Program-made: the position numbers and the translations under genes
Notes under the pieces: generated by a model
Seen by the model: only the letters and a program-made list of their open reading frames with translations
The model's database searches: none
Told to the model about the DNA's origin: nothing
Part shown: one piece after another, positions 47,947 through 60,403 of the stretch
Numbering within the stretch: the stretch's first letter is position 1
Layout of the letters: each line of letters opens with the position of its first letter
From: Leucaena leucocephala
Taxonomy: Eukaryota > Streptophyta > Magnoliopsida > Fabales > Fabaceae
Direction of reading: 5' to 3'
DNA length: 64,000 nucleotides
NCBI GenBank assembly: GCA_037074615.1
Contig: CM073518.1
Span: forward strand, 9,300,001-9,364,000

Positions 47947-49416
47947 GTGTTGAGCAATGGCAATCTTGTAATTAGGAAGACTTATGATCCTGTGGTCCTG
48001 GTTTTTCCTATTTTCTTTAATTCTTTTTTACTGCATCACCCTGGACACCTCATAGGACACCTCACCACCCATATTCTTCATGTGACGAAATTTGGAGGTT
48101 CTGGAAGCTTTCCGGTCCAATCCGGGACTGGCCCGGTCCATCGCCTCAAAAAACGTGTCGTTTTCTGAATCTGATGTTTCTGAAGATCCTTTTTATGTCT
48201 ACTGACCTCGCATTTAGTATCTAGACCCTTTATATCATTAACTTTTTAATACTGGGTCCAGACTCAATTACAGATCCCCTGCGAAATGACCAAAATGCCC
48301 TTGGTGCCCTATCTTGTCCTATTTTAACCCTAAGGGCAAAATCGTCATTTCACACCTTTCTGGACTCGGTCAAAGCTTATACTGGCTCTAGTCAACCTTA
48401 TTTAGACATGTCTTGACCTCTGGGTCTGTCCAAAATGGCCAGAATACCCTTTATTCATCTGCTGCCCTTTTTGTACAACATAGGGGTATTTTCATAATTT
48501 CGCACTTTTCCGGGGTTCTGCTGGACACTGGCCCACCTATCAGTCCAAGAGTCTTATTGGGCCTCTAATGGCGCCATTTTTGGGCTTCCTGGGTCCATTA
48601 CTTGTATGGCACGCATTACGAGAAATCTTCCTTTAACACAGTCCATTGAATATTTTAACTATTATTTACCGATTATATACCTTTTCCGGACACCGGCTCT
48701 TTTTCCCAGATACAGTGTCCTACTGTGTTCAGGCATCCTTGGGGGTTATAACGGTCATCTGACCGAAGTCATCCGATCGCATTCAGCCCCTTTAAAAATA
48801 CCGATAAATCTCCTACCCGGATCCCCGGAGGCCTCACACTCCCGTCTGGATTTTTTATTTTATGAATAACTTTTCCTACAGACCTCCTATCGGTATCCTG
48901 TCAGTTTCTCGACATCCGCCCCATAAAGGCTCATCATCCTGTATTTTCCCACTTATATCTGAAATCTAGGGTATCCGGTATAAATTTTTATAACTTTTGG
49001 ATGATCAGTCCATTTCTGGCTATCTGGAGTCTTCAAAAATTCCGGTATTAGGCTTGGTTACCCGGCGTCACCTGCCCTACCTTCTGGTAGAATCTGGGAC
49101 TGAAATGCTGTCGGGCGGTGCAAACCACTTCTGGCCTATTTTCTTTAATTATACTTTAACCCCAGGGAACTTTTCCTTCTTTATAATTAAGTCCCTTAAT
49201 TTGGCTAAAATTACACTTTAAGACCCCACATTTTTGTCTACCTTTCATTCCTAACTTTAAACTTTCCATAATTGCATTTAGGTCCCTTAATTTCCTTTCT
49301 TTTGCAATTTAATCCTTTTCTTTACATAAAGGTCCACATGTCTTTCCTGAAACAGAGCTCATTTATTTCGTTTAATCTGTACATAGGAACCAGTACAGAA
49401 AATTAAGGATATTACA

Positions 49417-49537
49417 CTAGCCATCCTGCAAACACTAACTTAATGTTATTTATGATAGCTTTACTAATGGGTATCTATCTTTAAATTATCTATTCAGAGC
49501 ATTTCTTAATCCAGAATCCTATGCTCTGATACCAAAA
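49417..49537 (-). other. E2 leader end with PBS and pre-gag start codon
   Basis: The E2 sequence resumes after E3 with the second CTAGC. ATG at 49422-49424 (minus) is the start of the E2 pre-gag ORF. The PBS TGGTATCAGAGC is at 49523-49534 with a TTT spacer before the LTR. The 120 bp align with 46491-46611 of E3. Confidence 0.9.
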
Positions 49538-51537
49538 TAAAACATCCTTCTTTATATCTCTCAGAGTACTCTTGCTATAGCACTCTCAACTGGATTATAT
49601 CTCTCTTGCCGGAAATGCTGGTAGAAAATAACTGTACTGATTCGGTAATTCCCCATGAGAACTACCATTCTACGTAAGTACCCAGGAAAGACTGGATGAA
49701 TCGGCTAGGTTCACTCACTTCCAGCCTCCTTAGACAGCACCTACGTACACAGTACTCTGTATAGTCTACCCGCACAACGGCATTTTCTAGTAAATATCTT
49801 TAAATCTTAACCTTAAATCTTGACCTTAACCTTAACCTTAAATATACTCAATTGGAATTATCTAAGATCATTGGAATACCTCTTAACCTTAAAAACATGA
49901 ATTTCCAAGAGTTAACTTATGGTACTGTTCATTGCTACTGTTCACTTGATAATTCCAGATTACAGCCTAAACTTTGGAAATTCATTATTAAATATAGAAA
50001 AATCATATTGAGGTGATTCTAATTTCTAATGAAATCTCTTTCCTTTAACTTTGAGAGAAAATTATGAAAATGAGGTTTCCTTGTCCATATCAAATCAGTT
50101 TATTCGTTGAACTTTACTGTTCATTTGGTAAATCTGGAAGTTCTAGTTTCTTTGCCCCATTTTCAAAAATTCATTTCTCCTTGTATATTTATCCAATTGA
50201 GTCAAATTACCTATGGATTTAAATCTCAGAATGTGTATTTTAGGCTCACCAAAAATCACGGAAAACTCATTCATTTACTATATAAAATTAGCGCATGAAC
50301 CTCACTGCCTCTGAGTAGCCATATTATCTTATTCCAGTTTTTATCTCCCGACTTTGAAAAATCATAACAATTCGAATTCTTAACCAAATGAGGCGTTCTT
50401 GGTGTCTATTTAAATATCTTGATCTTATCTATATTCATGCCAAATTTAATATGAAAACTCGTAGGATAAGTCAATCAAACTATCTATGGAAGTACCCTAC
50501 CTCAAATCGGATTTGGAAGTAGCATGCAACATACATACCAAAACATCATCTTATAAGTAAAGTGCACACTCTTTTAAGTTATATACAGTCATCCATCTAT
50601 ATTTACCCTCTTGCCTTGAGAAGATCTAGCACCTAGAGCAATATTTATTGATATGGAAGGAATGAGATTTCATGGAAATCTCAATAGCAAGTAATACAAA
50701 CTATAAGGTTATGCATGTTTGATTAAATGCCTAACATGTTATCATGCAATGGGAGCTAATTCATGCTTATACATAATCAAACTCTAACATGCATATTGTC
50801 ATGACATATATTGTAAGGAGTGGCACATACTCATAGCACATCATCATCATAAACATCATCACATAATATTCCATGCTCAACCAAACCTTCATGCATAACA
50901 AGTAAGCAAATCAATCAAAGCACATAAGTTTATAGTTAGGTATTCTTTCTACCTCTTGTAGATCCTTGTCCTTCCCTTCTTGAAATGGCCTTTCCTTTCC
51001 ACAAATGTCAAAACCTAGACATTATAAGACAATTACCAAATTATAACTCTATTCCAAACAAATTCCAAGTCTAGTTTCAATAAGCTCCTTTCTTTCTCTA
51101 CTTTGTGACATTTGTTTAGATCTTTCTAAACTAAACTTTCATGATTCATTTCCACATAAATTTTCATGTAGAATCCAAATATGTAATAAAAAATTCCAGA
51201 ATCCAATTGCTTCCCAAAGTTCTGTACAGTACCAAAAAGAAGCTCCCTTTCTCCAAAAATCCCCATTTTGGTTCCAATGCTTCCAATACTTATTTTCCTA
51301 CTATAACCCCACACAAAATTCCATTCTAAACCCATTGAAAGCATCAAAACCATGAAATTCCAATATATGAACAGTGATTTCGTACTGAACAAAAAAGAAC
51401 ACCTTTATGGATTCACAAACACACATGGATTCCTAACCCATTATCATGTGATTCAAGCTTGTTTAAGTTTGTGCAAGCTATCTAGAACATAAACACATGT
51501 TCCTATCACATATCCAAAGAAATTTTAGCAGCATTTC
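49538..51537 (-). mobile_element. E2 5' LTR, first segment
   Basis: Starts TAAAACATCC (the canonical TG is mutated to TA) and matches 6945-8170 plus 10974-11750. Cut at 51537 by a solo LTR with TSD ATTTC. Open frames in this stretch are antisense noise. Confidence 0.9.
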
Positions 51538-53519
51538 TGTAATATCCCTAATTTTCTGTACTGATTTATAGGTATAGATCGAATGAAATATATGGATTAT
51601 TTTTCAGGAAAAATATGTGATTGTTTATGTAAAGAAAGTGATTAAATTGAAAAAGAAAGAAAAGATAAGGACTTAAGTGCAATTATGGAAATTTTAAAGT
51701 TAAGAAGGAAAAGTAGACAAAAATGTGGGGTCTTTAGGTGTAATTTTAGCCAAATAAAGGGACTTAGTTGAAAAGAAGAAAAGTTTCCGGGGCAAAAGTG
51801 TAATTATGAAAACTTGGACCGGAAATAGGCAAAAATAGTGATCGTACTCCGATCAGCCCCATATCCCACCAGTAGGTAGAGCAAGTGACGCCAGGTAATT
51901 CAGCCTAATACAGGAATTTTTCAAGACTCCAGATAGCCAGAAATGATCTGATAGTCCAAAAGTTATAAAAATTCCTACCGGATATCCTGGATTTCAGATA
52001 TATGTGAGAAATTACAGGATGATGCGTCCTGATGGGATGGATGTCTAATAGAATACCGATAGGAGGCCTGTAGAAAAAGTTATTCACAAATTAGCAAATC
52101 CAGACGGGAGTATGAGGCCTCCAGGGATCCGATAGGGAGATTTATCGATATTTAAACTAAGACTGAATGAGGTCGGGTAACAACAGTCAGATGCCCGTTA
52201 TGACCCAAATGGCTGCCCAGACACAGTAGGGCAGTGTATCTGATAGAAGGAGCCAGTGTCCGGATATGTGTGTAAACGGTGCATAATAGCTAAAATACTC
52301 GGTGAACATGGACAGAGGAGGATTCCTCGTAATACGTGCCATAAAGGTGTTGGACCCAGAAAGGCCCAATAATGGCGCCATCGAAGGCCCAATAAGACTC
52401 TTGGACTGATAGGTGGGCCAGTGTCTGGCAGAACCCCACAAAAGTACGAAATTACGAAAATACCCCTGTGTAGTACAAAAGGGGTAGCAAGTGTGTGAAG
52501 GGCATTTTGGTCATTCTGGACAGGCCTAGAGGCCAAGACATATATAGGTGAAGTTAATCAGAGTCAGTATATGCCCTGATAAAGTACAGAAAGGTGTAAA
52601 ATGACGGTTTTACCCTTAGGGTTAAGATAGTGCATGAAAGGGCACCCAGGGGTATTTTGGTCATTTCGCAGGGGATCTGTAAGTGAGTTTAGACCCAGTA
52701 TTAAAATGTTAATGATATAAAGGATCCAGATACTAAGTTCAAGTCCAGAAGACATAATATGGGTTTTCAGAAAAATTAGATTCAGAAAATGGTCTAGTTT
52801 TCGAGGCGACGGACCGGGCCGGTACCGGATTGGACCAGAAAGCTTCCAGAAGGCTTCTAGCTCTCTCTATTTGTGCCATGTGATAAATGTGTGAGGTGAG
52901 GTGTCACATGAGGTGGCCTTTAATGATGTCATGGATGATGCAGTAAAAGGAATAAAGAAAAATAGGAAATTCCGGAAAAACCAGGACCTCAGGATGAGAT
53001 GGCTTCAAAATTACAAGAATGCCACTCCTCAAAACTATAAATACCCCCCTAGCTCTTCATTCTCACGGCCAAGGAGCACTTTAGAGAGGGAAAGAAGTTC
53101 TTGAGAGAGAAAGTAAGAAAAGAAAGAAGAAAGGAAGTTCTGGTGAAGTTGGAAGCAGTGTAGAAGTTCTGAAGTTCTGCTTTTAAGGTAGTAACTAATC
53201 CTAACTTTTATGTAATGTCTTTGTGATTGGTTGTGCTATTGTTTGGTTGGATTGTTGTCTTATATGTTATGCTTGAAGCTCTATTACAATGCTATGATCA
53301 TATGTTATTGAATATGGAAGCACGCAGCATACTTATCTGTACACAATCATAAGCAAGGATTGTCACTCTACATTACATATATTGTTATGATTATTACTAC
53401 TGAGAACAGTACCGAGAAGAGTAAAATTCCATATTGAGATATTGGACTTCAATGACCTTGAAAGTGGTTCTAAATGCTACCAAATGATCCAAAAAATGTA
53501 TGAAAATAAGTATGTTTCA
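51538..53519 (+). mobile_element. Solo gypsy LTR inside E2 5' LTR, with internal deletion
   Basis: TGTAATATCCC...GTATGTTTCA, 1982 bp, flanked by ATTTC (51533-51537, 53520-53524). The intact target reads GCATTTCCCCAAG near 11745. It resembles the 8171-10968 copy but lacks roughly 0.8 kb of U5: at 53404 the sequence jumps from ACTGAGA to ACAGTACCGAG. TATA box 53036-53043. Confidence 0.93.
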
Positions 53520-53524
53520 ATTTC

Positions 53525-54566
53525 CCCAAGATTCAAGCCTCAAAACTAACTTAAACTCAAGAAGAAATCATAAGAACAAAGTCTAGAAGCAAGGGAGCAA
53601 CTTACCTTACAAGCTTCTTCAATCTCCTTGCTTCTTCCTTGCTTGAGAAATATTTTGCAAGAGCTTCCTTCCCTGTTCTTGCTCACGGTTTTGGCTTGCA
53701 AATGAGGGGGTATTTATAGCAAAAGTCTTGGGAAAATTGAAGGCCAAGATCACCTTGGAAACTATTTGATCTAATGGTTAAAGGTTTGATCTTGGAATGT
53801 CTTTTCTCTTTGGCTCATGACCTCACCACCATGACATCACTTGGGACACCTAAGCTCCTCTTCTTGGCGCCATTTTTGAGTCCTTGTGGGTCCCACCATG
53901 TGCAAACCCTAATTCTTACTTTATTCTCTTTTCTTTTTCTTTTCAAAATCCATAAATTATTCTTTATTGGGATTGGGCTCCAAGATAACTTTTGAGACTT
54001 ATTGGGCTGGCCTAGGACAAAAATGTTGGGCATCTTTTTAGGTCCAATAGCTATTTGGCACAAATCCCAATATACTTTCCTTATACCGATATCCTTAAAT
54101 TACCCTGATCTTAGAATAAATGCTAAACACCTTTTATACATTTCATAATTCTTTTCAAAGTTTCATAATTTTCTGAGATCCAGAAGTTCTGATAAAAATT
54201 TTATACGTTTCCTTTAACCTTTTATCGGTGTCCTTTTTCACCGTAAATTCCATAATTAATTATACAGGACTCCTTTTTTACTTCTATCAACTCCATAAAT
54301 TCTCATATTAATTATAATAATTTACTACCAAATTTCCTCTGATATCCATCCATTGTGTGAAATGACCAAAATGCCCTCCATTTACTTCTGGTTTCTTAGG
54401 GCATCACAGTGGCATTTTCGTAACTTTGCACTTTGGCTCTTAGACTTTCTTCCTCTTCCAATTAATCCTTTTCTTTACATAAATATGGGCACATCTTTTC
54501 CTAAAAATCTCATATATTTTATTCAACCTGTACATACAACTTAGTACAGAAATTATGGATGTTATA
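53525..54566 (-). mobile_element. E2 5' LTR, second segment
   Basis: Continues to GGATGTTATA, where the terminal CA has become TA. Minus-strand TATA box at 53711-53718 and splice-donor-like AAGGTAAGTTG near 53603. Adjacent TGTAG completes the E2 TSD. Confidence 0.9.
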
Positions 54567-54571
54567 TGTAG

Positions 54572-54771
54572 CAATTTGAACCACTTCATTTTGTTTTTTC
54601 TAGAATTAGTTATGATTTTTTGAAGTCAGGTCACTCATCTGGAATTTACCTAGTGAACAGTACTCGATAAGAATAAAACTCCAGATTGAAAAATTTGACT
54701 TTAATGACCTTGAAAGTGGTTCCAGATGCTACCAAATGGTCTCTAAGACATATGAAAGTAAGGATATTTCA
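54572..54771 (+). mobile_element. Solo LTR A, right part
   Basis: The last 200 bp of LTR A, from GCAATTTGAACCACTTC-like U5 sequence (after the E2 TSD) to AAGGATATTTCA, then GATAC. It joins 6944 directly once E2 is removed. Confidence 0.92.
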
Positions 54772-54776
54772 GATAC

Positions 54777-55186
54777 AAAGGGAGCACTAAAACTACAAAG
54801 TTCATTGGCAAGAAGTGAAAGGATAATCATGCCAACAGTGATTGTTTGATATATTTTGATGATGATTCAATTCTTATAATCTTTTATTGATATGTTTGAA
54901 TCATCTTTCATTTGATTAGACTTAAAATAATGGAGAATAGATTATTCATGATTCAAAGCTTATTCAAATGTTGTTATCGATAAGCTATCTAATAAGACAA
55001 TTTATCAAAGAGATCTTCGCGTCTTGTTTTGTCTTGTTTGATTTGAACAATTTCCTCTGAGTCTTGTTTGCTTCTGTCACTTTTATTTTATGCAATGTCT
55101 GAATTCTTTAATTTCTTTGGCCTTAATGGTTTCAATCTTTATCAGTACTTTAATTGAGTTTTGTCATCATCAAAAAGGGGGAGAAA
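54777..55186 (+). mobile_element. Copia-like LTR 1 remainder, internal tail and PPT
   Basis: Continues sequence from 4057 after GATAC. The stretch 54850-55015 resembles 3040-3210 within LTR 1 (shared GATGATTCA, TTATCGATAAG and TATCAAAG blocks), so the arrangement is not a simple LTR and may be tandem or rearranged. From about 55016 it reads as an internal tail ending in PPT AAAAAGGGGGAGAAA (55172-55186). No coding motifs. Confidence 0.5.
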
Positions 55187-55900
55187 TATTAGACTCCAAT
55201 GTTTTGATGATGACAATTGAGAAAAGTTTTCAAAAAGGATTTTAACTGATAAAGAATATTTATCGATAAGTTTATCAATAAGTAGTTTGACCAATAAGCT
55301 CTTTGATAAGTGAGAAAGAAATTTGTGAAGACAAAGAGTTTTCCTATATGCATTTATTGAACTCCTATTTGATGAGACTACTTATCGATAAAGCCTTCGA
55401 CAAAATGAATAACAAAATCAGTTTTAGAAAAATCTGAGTCTTTGATTTAAAACTTATCTCTTCGAAGACTTATTCTATAAAGTTATTTATTGAAGAAGCC
55501 TTTGATAAATTAGCAAGTGACTTAGTGTTTTATATGAATGCATTTATTGAAGTATTTCTCTAATAATAGATTGATCAAAAAAGACTTCAAAAAGAAAGCT
55601 TTTGTGAAAATTGTTTTGAAATGGATTTATCAAAGTCTTAATCGATAAATAAGTTTATCAATAAGGCATTTGATAAATAAAGTCATTCTCTGTTTAAAGA
55701 ACTTATCACTTTATTGATAAGTTGGTCGATCAATATTGAGTCTCTTGTCTAAACTATATTTCAAGCCTCATTTATCAAAAAGTTAATTGATAAGGCAGTT
55801 TATCGAAGAATAATTCGATAAATAGAGAAAATTTCAGGTTTATAAAGAACACTGAAGTGTTGTTTTGAGAAAGGATTTTGCTGGTAATTTATTGCTTATA
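55187..55900 (+). mobile_element. Copia-like LTR 2 (right end uncertain)
   Basis: Begins TATTAGACTCC (TG mutated to TA) right after the PPT and aligns with LTR 1 from 2169. Many TTTATCGATAAG/CTTCGATAAA variants. The right boundary is not visible; similarity to LTR 1 fades after about 55850. Confidence 0.5.
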
Positions 55901-56651
55901 ATGTTGTTAAATTATTTGAATTACCTATTTCTCAAAGTGCTTTAAGAAATCTTATAAAAAGAAGAGAGATTAAACTTGAAAGAAGAAAGTTTGACATTGC
56001 TCTTCTAGTATTTATTGAAACATCAACTCTGATTCAGAGGACTAGTTCCCAATTCTTATAAAAAACTAAGTGGACAGAACTTTCATACATCTTATTCCTT
56101 CCTCATAATCCTCTCAACCTAACCCCAAAATTGAGTATCTATTAACATTATCGGGAATATACTTGTCTCTCATCGTATTAGTTTCCTGTAACTATCTGTC
56201 TCATCATCTATCTCTTATCCTCTCTTTCTATTAATCCTCGAGAAATTATTGAGGCTATTTATCTTTAGCTTACTATCTCCAAGATTTTGTTTGTGAACTC
56301 AGGAATCTGAGATAGCTATTATGTCAAGTCATCTTACCTTAACTAGGTTATATTCATTCTAAATATTGGGGATTAACTGGCTAACTATATCATTTACCAC
56401 TTTTTCTATTGCTTTTCATCACCAAGTTAAATTATCTAATTGCATATCGCATGATATGGGAGCAACATAACTTTCTCATTATATATACTCTACCTTGCAT
56501 GTAATGCAAAAGGGGAGCATTCATTCAGCATAGCATACTCTAACATGCATAATATGCAAGGAGATGCAATCATTTAGCATAACCTAACATGCATGTCATC
56601 ATATGAAAACTGCAAGGAGATATAACTATTCATCATAACTTATGGTAACAT
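55901..56651. other. Unassigned noncoding stretch
   Basis: No ORF. From 56490 to 56645 it contains three imperfect copies of an ATGCAAGGAG/CTAACATGCAT block that also occurs in the E2 LTR near 10995-11030, so it may be a very old minus-strand LTR. It continues at 63432 after solo LTR C. Confidence 0.4.
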
Positions 56652-56790
56652 TGTAACATCCCGATTTTTGGTCTAGGAGAACTGGGAAGTAGTCTGATAT
56701 GGGCAGGCTGCAAAAACCGTAGTCCTAGGGTAGTAATCTGATATGGGTGGATCACTTACCTGTATTTTGTAGGATCCGAGGGATGAGCTA
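56652..56790 (+). mobile_element. Solo LTR C, left part
   Basis: TGTAACATCCCG start, preceded by AACAT (56647-56651). Matches the first 140 bp of the E4 LTR. Interrupted by solo LTR D. Confidence 0.93.
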
Positions 56791-59700
56791 TGTAACACCC
56801 TAATTTTTAGGCCTAGAGATGCCAGAAAGAGAAATTAAAGGGCATAGTCGTAATTGTGGGAAAGATCGGGCTGGTAGCCGATGAGTACCATATTTTGCCA
56901 GAAAATAGAGAAAATTATGCTGATCATTTTACTGAACTGTGAAATGTGCATATGAGGTCTCTAGGTGTATGAAAGAATTAGAAATATGACCAGGGGTAAA
57001 ATGGTCATTTTGGAAAAGTGTGCGCGTGAGTGCTTTTTCAGGCCAAAACAGCCCGGTCCGGATAAAATATCTGAAAATACCGGGAGATAGAGAAAAGGAT
57101 TCCGGATTGAATGAGGAGTCCCAGAATTTTGATTTGAGGTCCTGATTTTTCTGTAAAAATTCCTAAAGATGGGAATTTACAGTTATAATCGGTAAAGGAA
57201 AGGCAGTCCGAATAGAGATGATCGGACTATGGCCAGAGGCCATACAGTATTGTCTAAGGCCCGTAGTGACACCAGGGAAGGCCCAGGCCCATAATATCAG
57301 TTCAGGGGTAAGAGGGGCCGGTGTCCGGGAAAAATGTGCAAAATGACGAAAATGCCCTTATGTTATAGAATAACTGAAGAATGAGTAAAGGGTATTTTGG
57401 TCATTTGGCTAAGGTTAGACAGTCAAGAAGGGGTATCTGGATAGTTGACCAGGGCCAGAGAATACTCTGTTAAAATATGAAAAGACAATAATGCCCCTAG
57501 ACCTAGTAAAGGAAATGAAAGGACTTAAGTGCAATTATGGAAAGTTTCAAGGCCAAAAAGGAAAGTAGACAAAAATGTGGGGTCCTTAAGTGTAATTTTA
57601 GCCAAGTAAAAAGGGACTTAAATGAAAAGAAGAAAAGTTCCCTGGGGCTAAATTGTAATTAAAGAAAGTCAGGCCGGAAGTGGTTTGGACTGTCCGACAG
57701 TATTTCAGTCCTAGATTTCACCGGTAGAGAGAGCAAGTGACGCTCGGTAATCTGGCTTAATACAGGAATTTTTGAAGACTCCATATAGCCAGAAATGGAC
57801 TGATCGTCCAAAAGTTATAAAAATTCATACCGGATATCCTAGAATTCAGATCTAGGTGAGAAAATACAGGATGATACGTCCTTATGGGACGGATGTCGGG
57901 AAACTGACAGAATACCGATAGGAGGCCTGTAGAAAAAGTTATTCGCAAATTAGAAAATCCAGACGGGAGTGTGAGGCCTCTGGGGATCCGATAGGGAGAT
58001 TTATCGGTATTTGAAAAGGGACTGAATGAGTTCGGATGATCTCAGTCAGATGACTGATATGACTCACAGGGATGCCTGAACACCGCAGGCTAGTGTTTCG
58101 GACAGAAGGAGTCGGTGTTCAGATATGTGTATAAACGGTGAATAATAGATAAAATATTCAATAATTATTAACGGGGAAGATTCCTCGTAATGCGTGCCAT
58201 GAGGATATTGGACCCAGAAAGGCCCAATAATGGCGCCAACAAAGGCCCAGTAAGACACTTGGACTGATAGGTGGGCCAGTGTCCGGCAGAACCCCGGAAA
58301 AGTGCGAAATTACGAAAATGCCCCTGTGTTGTACAAAAGTGTAACAGATGAATGAAGGGCATTTTGGTCATTTTGGATAGGCCCAGCAGCCAAGACACAT
58401 ACAGATAAAGTTACTGAGAGTCAGTATATACCCTGACAGAGTACAGAAGGGTATGGAATGACGATTTTACCCTTAGGGTAAAGATAGTGCAAGAAAGGGC
58501 ACCCAAGGGCATTTTGGTATTTTGCCAAGGGCTGTTTCTTGGGAATCGAGCCATCAGAGTACTTGAGCTTGATCAGGATCCAAGACAACATTCCCAGAGC
58601 CCAAAAACGTAGCCCATGAAGTATGTGGGAAAAAGTGGCATTAAAATACTATTTTAATGCTGTTTCAATAAAGTAAAGTTACTCGGTCGGAACGATAACC
58701 GAGGAGGTGATCAGATAAAGTCCTGGATTTATCTGGATAGCATTGGAAAGCGTGACAGGTGCCAGTAAGATGACACATGGCGCCAACATAAAGGCAGAAG
58801 AAAAAGTTGAGGACACGTACTACGAGGCAGGACACTGGACCGGTGAGTCAGCATGCTGAGTCAGCTGCTGAGGTGTCCAGGATTTCAGACATGTGATAAA
58901 TGTGGCGCTGAGGTGTCCTGGTGAGGTGTCCCAATGATGTCATGCATGATACAGTAAAGGAGGAATTAAGAAAAATAGGAAAATCCAGGAAAAACCAGGA
59001 CCGCAGGATCAAAGTTCATAGAAACTGCAGAATTGCCATTGAAGGCAATTATAAATACCCCCCTCCATTCCATTTTCATTCACGCAAGGCAAGGGAGAAG
59101 GGAGAGAAAGAAGAGAGAGAAGGAGAAGGAAAGGAAGAGAGAAAGGAGAAAAGGAAGTAAGGAAGTTCTGGCGGAGCGGGAAGCAGAATAAGGATAATGG
59201 AGTTCTGCTAAGCTAGCCAGGTAGTAACTAATCCTAGCTTTATTGTAATGGCTTTGTGATTTGTTGTGCTATTGTTTGGTTGGATTGTTGTCTTATATGT
59301 TATGTCTGAAGCTCTGCTGTAATGCTATGATCATATGTTATTAAGCATGGAAGCACGCAGCATACTTATCTGTACACAATCACAAGCAAGCACTGTCACT
59401 TTGCATTACATATATTGTTATGATTGTTGCTACTGAGATTCCCCCGAATCTCATCCCAATAAGTAAACCATTACAGGGGAGGTTATGTCAAAATGAATTC
59501 TGGGAATTTTAAGAGACGCCGTTATGCTGCCGAAGTAAAGACTGAACATCAGTATATGATAAGTACTGTGTACGTAGTGCTGTCTAAGGAGGCTAGAAGT
59601 GAGTGGACCTAGCCGGTTCATCTAGTCTTTCCTGGGTACTACGTAGAATGGTAGTTCTCATGAGGGGATTACCGAATCAGTATGGTTCAGTTCTTTGTAC

Positions 59701-60398
59701 AGATGAAACGTAGCGGTTATGCTACCGGATTTTAGTCAGAAAAAGATGTAATAGAGATATGAGAATTTATGTACATGTCCAGATGTAAAACAACTTATTA
59801 ATAAATAATAATTGTTGTTTGGCATGTTTGACTGATGTATGAGGGATGTATGCATATGTATGCAAAGTAGAAATGCTGAAATATACCACTGTGAACAGTA
59901 ACACGTGGTGACAAGGTCATGTTTGATAAATGATTAAAAATAGTAAATGGAAGAATAAATGTACGAAATTTTTATGGTAAATAGTAGACATACCAATCTT
60001 TAATTTTATATATAAAACGTATCATTTGGATGTCTACACAAGGAGATATAAATTATCAAATTTGGGACCAGAATGCTAGATTCAGGAGAAAAACGCTGGA
60101 TGAACAGTAAAATAGAAATGTTGACTGACGTTGACTCAGTCAATTCATGGTCAACGAGTTATTTTTCCCTGAAATATAATTGAGTTAGCTTCATTTATCA
60201 ATTGGAACCACTTCATTTCGATTTTTCTAGAATTAGTTATGATTTTTCGAAGTCAGGTCACTCATCTGGAATTTTCAGAGTGAACAGTACTCGATAAGAG
60301 TAAAACTCCAGATTGAGAAATTGGACTTCAATGACCTTGAAAGTGGTTCTAAATGCTACCAAATGGTCCATAAGACATATGAAAGTAAGGATGTTTCA
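56791..60398 (+). mobile_element. Solo LTR D, mosaic
   Basis: TGTAACACCC...GGATGTTTCA, 3608 bp, flanked by AGCTA (56786-56790, 60399-60403). The uninterrupted site GATGAGCTAAGTTCC is visible in E4. It is longer than its relatives because blocks of U3 are repeated: an E4-like block (56820-57480), then an E3-like block (57500-58490), then E4-like again from 58500. TATA box 59050-59057. Confidence 0.92.
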
Positions 60399-60403
60399 AG
60401 CTA

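Larger units (their letters stand above)
38236..49416 (-). mobile_element. E3: nearly intact Tekay-like Ty3/gypsy chromovirus element
   Basis: 11.18 kb, TSD CTAGC on both sides (38231-38235, 49417-49421). LTRs of 2815 and 2805 bp differ by about 30 substitutions and one 10-bp gap by eye (about 1 %), so this is the youngest complete element here. Minus-strand order: 5' LTR, PBS, pre-gag ORF, gag-PR, RT-RNase H-INT-chromodomain, PPT, 3' LTR. The defects seen are one stop in the pre-gag ORF and a 2-nt deletion between PR and RT. No solo LTR interrupts it. Confidence 0.95.
46612..49416 (-). mobile_element. E3 5' LTR
   Basis: 2805 bp, about 99 % like the 3' LTR. Minus-strand signals in order: TATA box 47939-47946, leader with purine tracts, donor-like GAGGTAACAAC (GT at 47793-47794), acceptor-like ATTACAG (ending 47545), and the U5 hairpin TACGTAC-TGT-GTACGTA near 47434. 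It drives the element's genomic RNA. Confidence 0.95.
6945..54566 (-). mobile_element. E2: complete but dead Tekay-like Ty3/gypsy element, with four nested insertions
   Basis: TGTAG lies just outside both ends (6940-6944 and 54567-54571). Read on the minus strand the order is 5' LTR (49538-54566), PBS, pre-gag ORF, gag, PR-RT-RNase H-INT-chromodomain, PPT, 3' LTR (6945-12823). With insertions removed the LTRs are about 3.04 and 3.08 kb, and the joined halves restore one element order. Coding regions carry many stops and frameshifts. The insertions are 8171-10968, about 16339-36118, 38236-49416 and 51538-53519. Confidence 0.9.

Noticed and set aside
6945..54566. Treating the left pol (12876-16338) and right gag (36119-38235) as two separate elements
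   Set aside because: Matching TGTAG duplications, matching LTRs and a zinc knuckle split at the E5 junction show they are halves of one element.
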